Of a DNA stretch of 64,000 bases, positions 55,875-64,000 are shown piece after piece (position 1 is the stretch's first letter; each line of letters opens with the position of its first letter). The DNA comes from Bidens hawaiensis (lineage: Eukaryota; Streptophyta; Magnoliopsida; Asterales; Asteraceae), in contig JAIQDT010000301.1 of the NCBI GenBank assembly GCA_021521415.1, positions 186,001 through 250,000 on the forward strand, given 5' to 3'. A program made the translations under genes and the position numbers. The notes beneath the pieces are model-generated. The model saw nothing but the letters and a program-made list of their open reading frames with translations. It searched no databases and had not been told where the DNA came from.

Positions 55875-56321
55875 CCTAAATATTACTGAACAAAACATGA
55901 ACTTTAATTGTTTCAAGAAGTGGTGGATTTAGAAGAAGGCATTGACTTAGGGGTGTATCCTGATATTTGCTCAGGGATCCGAATATTCGATACATAAAAC
56001 AGAGAAGGATTTTTTTAACGCTAATTTTGCAGTTTGAAGGACAAGATATTTTTCCTAACACTAATTTTGCAGTATAAGGAATTCACATAAAACTTATAAG
56101 AGATTACAAGGACTCTTCTGTCATATCTAGTTCGTCAACTAGGTACTTAATGGTGTGTTTTAACGAACATTCAAATCAATGGTATAAGCTTACCTTCACC
56201 AGAAGTATCAAAACATCATTCTTTTTGCCAATAGAAGAGGTTTGATAACCACAATATTAATTATCATTTGGAGGCTCCAAGGGCGGAGAATATGACATTT
56301 GAGCACAAAATAAAGTAATCT
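55875..56321. other. 3' flank of the ERF gene
   Basis: No gene or repeat is recognised. The ERF transcript probably ends here; AATAAA-like signals exist (on the minus strand around 56310 and below), but none is decisive. Confidence 0.4.
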
Positions 56322-56819
56322 CTATGAACTTAGCAGCTCATCCAACAAATCAGATCCTAGATCTTCGAAAACTATTAAGTCTTTCTGCTGCTTGTTATCT
56401 TCTCTCGAATTCGACGACGACAAAGACATTGATCTTTGAAGCTTATGCATCGCCTTTATAGCGAGTACAGGCGATTCCCCACCCACGTTACTGCAGCACT
56501 GGATTCCATTGAGAGAGTTCTTGATGGTTTCAACTGAGAAATTTAGAAAAGATGAAGAGCCCCTCATTGAGTATGATGCTTGATCATACGCCAAAGCGGC
56601 CTCCTCTGCGGTATCAAATGTCCCGAGCCAGACTCTCTTCCCGTTTCGTGTCGAATCCCTTATCTCTGCTGCAAACTTTCCCCATGGTCTCTTTCTAACA
56701 CCAACATATTGTTTCTTCTGATCACCTTCTTCTTCTCTCCTTTCTGAATTTATGACTTCTTCATTTGGGGAGCAATCATTGTTTCCTTCTTGGGATGACT
56801 GTGAAAGATCCATCATCAA
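56322..56819 (-). CDS. AP2/ERF-domain transcription factor, ERF group IX-like, 165 aa
   Basis: A single-exon nuclear transcription factor. It starts at ATG 56819, the first of two adjacent methionine codons in [12 protein letters not shown]; the start among them is not critical. The AP2/ERF domain (residues about 38-95) begins [20 protein letters not shown] and has [20 protein letters not shown], with Ala and Asp at the positions that define ERF rather than DREB proteins. The N-terminus is acidic. The C-terminus [14 protein letters not shown] resembles the short acidic activation motif of group IXc ERFs, which act in ethylene, jasmonate and defence responses and bind GCC-box DNA. The frame is intact and 165 aa is normal for this group. 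It is the only clear host gene here. The group assignment is by motif only. Confidence 0.95.
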   Translation of the reverse strand: MMMDLSQSSQEGNNDCSPNEEVINSERREEEGDQKKQYVGVRKRPWGKFAAEIRDSTRNGKRVWLGTFDTAEEAALAYDQASYSMRGSSSFLNFSVETIKNSLNGIQCCSNVGGESPVLAIKAMHKLQRSMSLSSSNSREDNKQQKDLIVFEDLGSDLLDELLSS

Positions 56820-56861
56820 CTGGCTGGGTTCAATCAGTTCTTCTCTCCTTGGAAAACATCA

Positions 56862-56882
56862 ATCTATATATAGATATATAGT
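56862..56882 (-). promoter_or_regulatory. candidate TATA region of the ERF gene
   Basis: On the minus strand, TATATATCTATATATAG lies about 45-60 bases upstream of the ATG. That is close for a TATA box plus leader, so transcription may start only about 20 bases before the ATG, or a further upstream TATAAAA-like site near 56885 may be used. Confidence 0.45.
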
Positions 56883-57208
56883 TTTATATATAATATTAAC
56901 AACTTACCAAGTTTATGATTTTTAAAGATATACATTGACTTAAGTATTTTATTGGTGGAAAAAACTTAAATACGAGATTATGAGCAACTATAAGATATAA
57001 TTTTCTTGTGTAATTTGAACATGAATAGTTATATGTAGTTGTGATTATTATAGTTATTACTATTTTTGTATTTGTGTTCTACTACTTGACTCCTTTACAA
57101 TAAACTAAATTGTGTTCATGTTCATAACGAAATGAGGATGATCGAGACATCGATACACAACTAGAAGGTGTGATATGTAACTATTATTAGGATAGCCTCT
57201 TTGGAGAC
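56883..57208. other. ERF upstream region
   Basis: AT-rich; no gene. No GCC box or obvious G-box was seen by eye. Confidence 0.4.
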
Positions 57209-57211
57209 TAA

Positions 57212-57370
57212 GGGAGTGTTTGGGATTCCTTATTTTACCTCCTATATAGGTCAAGTTATAAGTTAGAAAGTTGTAACTTATAACTTATACATTCACAAAA
57301 CCTAACTTTTCTAAACACCTTCTAACTTATAAATTATAAAGAGGTAAAACAAGGAATTCCAAACACCCCC
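57212..57370. mobile_element. Tourist-like MITE, 159 bp, 0.4 kb upstream of ERF
   Basis: Target duplication TAA (57209-57211 and 57371-57373). The inverted ends GGGAGTGTTTGGGATTCC and (complement) GGGGGTGTTTGGAATTCC continue through TTNTTTTACCTC on both sides. This is the pattern of PIF/Harbinger-derived MITEs. Non-coding. It could influence the ERF promoter. Confidence 0.9.
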
Positions 57371-57373
57371 TAA

Positions 57374-57924
57374 GTATAGGTTGAAAGGGCAACTTCTTTA
57401 GAGACTACGTATGGGTTAAGAGTGAAACACTGAACCAGGAGTCTCATATGTTTGGTTTACATATTCAATATAGTTCTTACATTTCAAATTTAAACGTAAT
57501 AGCAACGGAAATTCTTACATAGTCAAACTTCAAACAAAGCACACTAACATTGTTTATTTGTCTTTAACCTAGCTATAATGGAGGCTAAGTAAGAATTTCA
57601 GTTTTTAGCCCGAATGGCCCGTCAAAATGTCAACCAGTCCTTATTCCTACCTCAAGCTTACGTGTCAAGCTGATATGCATACTAAACAGTTAGTCCCGCT
57701 GAGTAAGTTCTAGCTTTACAACATTCAACATTCACTTTAATATTTAAATACTATTAAAGCAATACAATGTGGACACATGGCCTTCAACTAGGCTGTCCAC
57801 ATGTGCAATCCAGTCATCAAACTATCATTTTCAGAAGCTCTAATATTGTGCCATGTGTCATGTTGACCAAACACCAAAATACTTATTTAAACCTTAATAT
57901 TTTCCATCAAAATCATTTTAACTT
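57374..57924. other. intergenic, no gene recognised
   Basis: Includes a (CT)n run at about 57922-57940. The 60-codon ORF near 57767 has no recognisable content. Confidence 0.4.
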
Positions 57925-58700
57925 CTCTCTCTCTCTCTCGGCTTACTAACTCCACCATCCACCATCTTCTATATTCCGGTAATGTAGATCGGGATTAATC
58001 GTTTTCCGGTAAGGTTATATATTATACTCTAATGGCCAACAATGTTATTTGATTTTCTGGCAAGGTAATATCTTTTTCAAGTAAGGTTTTCCGATATGGT
58101 TTATATTTATTTTAATTGTTAGATGATTTTGTAATAATCTCTTTAGGTTGTATATCAAAATCCAAGATTGAATTGATATTTTGAAGTTTTTACGATTTTC
58201 CGGTAAGATTTTTGTTTTCCGTTTTTGTTTGTATTTAATCTCTATCTCTCTCTCCCTATCTCTCTCGACTTACTAACTCCACCATCCACCATCTTCTATA
58301 TTCCGGTAATGTAGATCGATTTTCTAGTAAGGTTATATATTATACTCTAATGGCCAACAATGTTATATGATTTTCCGGCAAGGTTATATCTTTTTCCGGC
58401 AACATCATATTTTCTTCCGGTTATTGTAGATCTAACCTTTTTATCTTTGTTTTCATTGTTAACTGATTTTTTTAAAATCAGTTTAGGTTCTAAATCAAAA
58501 ACGACGATGAAGCTAATATTTCTATGTTTTTATGTTTTTCCGGTAAGTTTTTCCGTTCATGTGTTATACCTATAACAATGGTTGTTTTATATTTATTTGA
58601 AGTTTTATATTCTTCCTGTTTTTTTCTTTCACATGTTGTTCTTCTAGGTTCTAAAAAAAAGTTTCATCCATGGACATTATCATTAGTCTTTTCCGGTAAG
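57925..58700 (+). repeat. direct duplication with recurring TTTTCCGGTAAG motif
   Basis: A roughly 140-bp block (CTTACTAACTCCACCATCCA ... ATGGCCAACAATGTTAT) occurs at about 57941-58060 and 58268-58375. Between and after the copies, TTTTCCGGTAAG or a close variant appears about ten times (for example near 58003, 58197, 58540 and 58690). It resembles a 5' splice donor in form. No coding exons were found. Confidence 0.7.
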
Positions 58701-58897
58701 GGCAATAATAAATTGTAAATCAGTGGTTTAACATTCCATAACATGTAGCATTACCGCGATTAATTTTTTTTTATTTCTAAAACGATTACAAATTCGAATT
58801 TTAAATTCCAAATTTAAGTTAAATTTGAAATTTGTAAATGGTAAGTCAATATTCCATAAAGTCTAAACTTACCATCATTACAATTTATTATTTTCTA

Positions 58898-59420
58898 AAA
58901 CGATTTGATTTAAAAAGTTTAAATTTCCAAATTTAAATTAAAGTTGATTTTTTTATTTAATTGTTGGTCAAACGTTTAAGTTGGTAAGTTAAACGATTTG
59001 ATTTAAAAAGTTTAAATTTCCAAACGATTTGATTTAAAAAGTTTAAATTTCTGAATTTAAATTAAAGTTGATTTTTTTATTTAAATGCTGGTCAAACGTT
59101 TAAGTTGGTAAGTTAAACGATTTGATTTAAAAAGTTTAAATTTCCAAATTTAAATTAAAGTTGATTTTTTTATTTAATTGCTGGTCAAATGTTTAAGTTG
59201 GTAAGTTAAATGATTTGATTTAAAAAGTTTAAATTTTCAAACGATTTGATTTAAAAAGTTTAAATTTCCCAATTTAAATTAAAGTTGATTTTTTTATTTA
59301 ATTGTTGGTCAAACGTTTAAGTTGGTAAGTTAAACGATTTGATTTAAAAAGTTCAAATTTCCAAATTTACAATTAAAGTTAATTTTTTTATTTAATTGTT
59401 GATCAAACGTTTAAATTGGT
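58898..59420. repeat. AT-rich tandem array, about 93-bp unit with 31-bp part-units
   Basis: Units starting AAACGATTTGATTTAAAAAG and ending AAGTTGGTAAGTT recur five times. Two truncated 31-bp units are inserted before full units (near 58994 and 59213). Copies differ at few positions. Confidence 0.85.
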
Positions 59421-60235
59421 CAAACATTTTTAAATTGTCTGGTTAAACATTAAAGTTGAATTTAACTTTTAGTTGAACTTTTTAAATGACTGATTAAACA
59501 AACATTCATAATGTCTAAAATTACCATCACTAAAATTTATTATTTCTAAAACGATGTAATTTAAAATTTATAAATTTCCGAATTTAAATTAAAGTTGAAT
59601 TTTATGAATTACTGGGTAAATATTTCATAGCATGTAACATTACTACGATTAAAATTTATTATTTGTAAAATGAATATTAATATTTAATTTTCTCATTTCA
59701 GGTTATGTTCCCAACTTGATATAGCTAATTTCATGGGTTGAAGATTTGTTGATAAGATATCTTATTTTTTGTTTAATATTGATGTATATTTTTGTTGTTA
59801 TTCATGTATTTATGTATTTTTCACAATTCATGTAATTTATTTGATTTTTATATAATCAATCATATATAGTTGTTGGTTTTGTCCATTTAATATATTTTAA
59901 TCAGAACCGATGTATTAAAGAAAATTTTATTTTTGTATCTTATATTTATCTATTTATTAATGATAATCTCTATAATTTATAATAATTATTATAATTTGTA
60001 GTAATTTTGTTATTATTAATTCATTACCTTTTCTAATTAGTTGTTACATCTTATTTTGACAAAAATAATAACATTTACACCTTACCAATTTTATATTTCA
60101 ATATATTTGAATTAAAACATTATTATGTTATTATATTGTAAGATACAATATATTTTCTATATATAACCAATTACGTTATATATGGAAAACCCAATAAATA
60201 AGTTATAAAGTTTTCATGACTTTAATTACAAGATG

Positions 60236-61383
60236 TTTAAACTTCTTTTAAATTCGGAAATTGACCAAGCTTTCTACAAATTTTTAAAGGTTTTATTTAA
60301 TACTCTCCATAATTTTAAACTCATTTCAAAATCTTTTCATAATTTTTTTAAGTTTTCAAAGTAACCGATTTGATTTTCATATTTGTAGTTATTTCTAAAT
60401 TAATTAGTCATATTAGTAAAATTAGAACATATTTGATTTTAATATTTGTGATTTGGCACTAACTAGAATAAGTTATCATTTTAATATTCAAAAAACTGAT
60501 TGTCAAACTAAAAATATTTGTCATAACTGTAATGTAATCTTACTTTAATTTACGTGAATATTAATTATTAATTAATACTAAAATAATAACCGTGTTATTT
60601 TATAACACAATATTCAAATTGACATAATTTCTAATAATCAATACTTAATATATCATAATTTAAATAAACGTTTTATCACCATTTATAAATATTATTCGTC
60701 TCATATGATTTAGTGAATATTATTAAACATGAAAACTTTTCATAATTTATTAATATTATTATTCCCATGAATTAAGATATTTCAAATTATTTCTATCTTT
60801 ACATAGAAGACCAAATTCAAACTTAAAACTACAAAATAAAAACTCCTTTTTAATTAACATATTTAAACTCTTTTTAAATTTGGAAATTGACCAATCTTTC
60901 AACAAATTTTTAAAGGTTTTAATACTCTCCATAATTTTAAACTCATTTCAAAATCTTTCCATAACTTTTTGAAGTTTTCAAATTAACTAATTTAATTTTC
61001 ATTTTTGTAATTATTTCTAAATTAATTAGTCATATTAGTAAAATTAAAACCGATTTGATTTTAATTTTTGTGATTTGACATTAACTAGAATAAGTTATCA
61101 TTTTAATATTCAAAAAACTGATTGTCAAACTAAAAATACTTACCATAATTATAATTTAATCTTACTTTAATTTACGTGAATATTAATTATTATTATTAAC
61201 TAATACTAAAATAATAACCGCATTATTTTAGAACACAATATTTAAATTGACATAATTTCTAATAATTAATACTTAATATATCATAAATTAAATGACCGTT
61301 TTTTCATCATTTATAAATTTTATTCGGCACATATAATTTACTGAATATTATTAAAAATGACAACTTTTCATAAAATATTAATG
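60236..61383. repeat. large direct duplication, about 520 bp, offset 626
   Basis: 60236-60757 and 60862-61383 align along their whole length (for example ACTCTCCATAATTTTAAACT and CAAAAAACTGATTGTCAAAC in both) with many small differences, so the duplication is old. A 104-bp spacer separates them. No gene. Confidence 0.85.
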
Positions 61384-62870
61384 TCACTTTCTATTTCAAA
61401 AATTAAATTAATCATATATTAATTTCTTATTGTTATTATTTATAGTAGATTCAATTGATTATGAGATTCCACACCTGAAACATAACTTTTTTTTATATTC
61501 ACCGTTTTAAATTTGGTTATGCATGTTCAATATATATTTTTTTTGAATTTGTGTTCACAAAATATTAATGTCACTAAATTTCTCAATAATATATAATAAA
61601 CACGTATTATATTTTTATCCATTTTAACTAAAAAGTTTTTTAAACATAATATAAATCTTCTAATTATAACATCCAAACAATTTGATAGTCTAAGTCTTCA
61701 TAATGTTTTCAAAGAATATTAAAAATATTTGATAATTTATTTCCTATATGTTTATATTTTGTTTTCATTGATTTTGCATCATATTTTTCACCTTTAATTA
61801 TTTTCAAAGTCAACATAAAATTTTTTAATCTTTCCAAAGTTATTTGAAAATTCATTTATTTTAAAATGTTTTCAAGTTTTCCAATTTTAACAAAATATTA
61901 ATGTCAGTGATCATTTAAAAGTTTGTTGTAAGATTGGTCAAAAATCAAACAAAATTTCATAATTTTTTAAAGTTGACTAATTCCAATTTTTTTATATTTT
62001 GTAACTATTTTGAAAATATTTCAAAACAAGTTGTTTTAGAAGAGTATAAATTTGTTAGGTATAAAAATAACACATATGTGCCAGAAGCACACAACATATG
62101 TATATATAAAAGAAAACTGCTCATCGCTCTATAGGCTCGCCAACAGAGTTTGAAATTAAACGTCTAAATCTACTCTTCCGCTACTAACAGGTCGGGACAT
62201 ACTGACACATCTAATTGCAGAATGACCTACGTCACTCTCTATACAATTTCAGTTGCTGACAATTGCCACAAAGACATTATCCTACAACAGTAGAAACTAG
62301 TACCACCGATTTCCCTAACCATGTACTGCCATAGTTTAACATGCTCCCAAGTCCCATATTCCCATGGATAGTTCCGCATTAAGGACTATGGATTTGACAA
62401 CTTATTAAACTCATAAAGACATTCATTTCAAGTTCTCTTTTATACACCTCACATAACCTTGTTCGTATGCACACTGCCCAAAACATTTAATCCCACTCTA
62501 TTTGACCTTGAATCATCTTTTTTTTTTTCGCTTGATTCATCCTTTTGTCTTGCTTATGCTTCCTCCATCGCCACTTTGCTAACTCGATGTTACCTTGAAT
62601 CGCCTCTTCTCTTTTCTTGATTCCTTTTTTAATTAATTATACTTAAAAAGTTATTTTAATATCTATATAAGTTAAAATACAAGGAAACATGTGTTGGGAC
62701 CGTACGCCATATTAATAAATAAGTCTTTCAATGATTTGTGATGGAACTCTGTTATAACTAATCCGTTTGCAAATATCATGAAACAATAGCTACCACTGAG
62801 TGTATATCGAAATCAAACCTTATGAAATTGGAGACTTGTTGGCGGTCGATAAAGGAACTTGGTGCTTCAC
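61384..62870. other. AT-rich intergenic stretch
   Basis: No supported gene. From about 62110 the base composition becomes less AT-rich (to about 62640), which may mark an unidentified element or decayed fragment. The duplicated region continues in weaker form to about 61980. Confidence 0.35.
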
Positions 62871-64000
62871 TGTCACACCCGGCCCTGAGCGGCGGAAACA
62901 GCCGGGCGTGCACGAGTGGGGATTGATAATTAAGCACGGGCCATTGCAAAACATTCAAAGATTTTCATTGCGCATGAAATGTTTAATACAAATACATTAC
63001 ATTGTTTAAAGATTACATAAAAACATCCAAGTATAAAAACTGTTGAAGATTTCCACGCCATATCCCCTTTGCGCGGCGGGTACAACCACGCGCATCGAAG
63101 GGATAGAACTAAAATCTTCCAAAAAGCTAATTTTAGATGTTCAGCGTGAGGTGCTCTAAGTGTGACTCCATGCGCTACCTAGTTATCTCCTGAAAGACAC
63201 GTAAAAATATTTGAATCAGTATAAACTGAGTGAGTTCACAAGTTTTTGCAACTTGATAAATCGTATTGCATCATAATCATTCTGAAACATAATTCTGGTA
63301 GCATCATTAAAACACATGCTTGGTAAAACATAGTTCTATCAACATATTCTGATAAAATCGTTCCGCGGGTTACGCGCGAACATTTCTGGGAACTGTGCTC
63401 GTCTATGCAAAGTGGCGCTGCCACTACGAGCTAAAATAAGTAATGCCGTCCCGCGGGTTACGCGCGAACGTTTCAGGAACATGTGCTCGTCCATGCAAAG
63501 TGGCGCTGCCACTACGAGCTAAAATAATAATTCCGTCCCGCGGGTTACGCGCGGACGTTGTGCCGGAAAAAAAGGCGCTCGTCCATGCAAAGAGGCGCGA
63601 CCCCTACGAGCGGGTTCGAACCCATAGTACTGCCCCATGACCATACTAGGCACTCGTCCATGCAAAGAGGTGCGACCCCTACGAGTGGGTGGATCAAACC
63701 AGCAGTCCCTACCCTTAGAGTTCCAATGGTAAAGTGATCACTTACTCGAGTTCTAGCGCACATACATCGAAAACCTTAGATAACCGTTCGCATTGCTCAT
63801 CATGAAATATAATTTAAACACATAATCGCTTGCATAGCTTTTAAGTATACCATGATAAAACATTATTTAGGTACGTGTCCCTCGCCCCGAAAACAGTTTA
63901 AAATAGTGAAAATAGTGAAAATAGGGGCTGTGAGACTCACCTGAGGTTCTTGTTAAGGGATTAATCGAGATTCGGGTTTTCTTGGTGTTGGCCTCGGAAT
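62871..64000 (-). repeat. Ty3/gypsy-type LTR, truncated by window edge
   Basis: It begins TGTCACACCCGGCCC at 62871. On the minus strand this is an LTR end in GGGTGTGACA, like the ends of element B, so the LTR probably runs on the minus strand. The preceding TTCAC (62866-62870) would be the target duplication. It contains a GC-rich tandem array (63355-63700) and a GAGACTCACCTGAG stretch near 63930 resembling one in LTR A. The other end lies outside the window. Confidence 0.65.
63355..63700. repeat. 87-88-bp GC-rich tandem array in the last LTR
   Basis: CCGCGGGTTACGCGCG starts units at 63363, 63451 and 63538, each followed by CTCGTCCATGCAAAG-NGGCGC and CTACGAG; the second motif alone occurs a fourth time near 63653. 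Predicted ORFs through the array on both strands are repeat artefacts. Confidence 0.9.

Noticed and set aside
63443..63763. ORFs on both strands with repeated RGLRA or PLVGVAPLCMDE
   Set aside because: Translations of the GC-rich tandem array in an LTR.

Overview
The window looks like intergenic plant nuclear DNA, almost certainly from a eudicot and probably from the daisy family (Asteraceae). The plant call rests on directly visible element types: Ty1/copia and Ty3/gypsy (Tekay-like chromovirus) retrotransposons, initiator-tRNA-Met primer sites, a plant Helitron with an RPA gene, an endogenous pararetrovirus and an AP2/ERF gene. The family call rests on my memory of similar retrotransposon ORFs and was not checked. 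I see only one ordinary host gene, a single-exon ERF transcription factor on the minus strand (56322-56819). Nearly everything else is mobile DNA, much of it nested.

Layout. 1-7086 is the 3' part of a Ty1/copia element: a pol end with one nonsense codon, a long leader full of a short palindromic motif, an extra 3' ORF split by one in-frame TAG, a polypurine tract and a 426-bp LTR. 7.8-8.9 kb holds a small terminal-inverted-repeat element and a non-autonomous Helitron. From 8886 to 32066 lies a nest. The outer element D has GGATCAAGAGAGAACTC-type inverted ends. Inside it is Ty3/gypsy element A (minus strand, target duplication ATTAC, 10648-28791). Inside A is a decayed endogenous pararetrovirus fragment (13618-27542). 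Inside that is a nearly complete, recently inserted Ty3/gypsy element B (plus strand, target duplication AGCAG, 14468-25877) with two 2,737-bp LTRs. hAT-type elements with 8-bp duplications sit in D and at 33.1 kb.

36847-47766 is a full-size Helitron on the minus strand. Its Rep-helicase gene is broken many times, but its eight-exon RPA1-like gene keeps an open frame of 490 codons with one suspect splice acceptor. Directly beside it (47786-51481) is a minus-strand copia element that lacks most of its integrase, RT and RNase H. 52.1-54.8 kb is a head-to-tail array of short Helitron-like units interrupted by a MITE. A SINE (55.65 kb), the ERF gene, a Tourist-like MITE and a long AT-rich region of local duplications follow. 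The window ends inside another Ty3/gypsy LTR (62871 onward).

The ERF gene does not appear to interact with the surrounding elements. The informative relations are between elements: insertion order can be read from target duplications, defective elements with near-identical LTRs imply mobilisation in trans, and different genes within one Helitron have decayed at different rates. All calls come from reading the sequence by eye; no alignment or database search was run.
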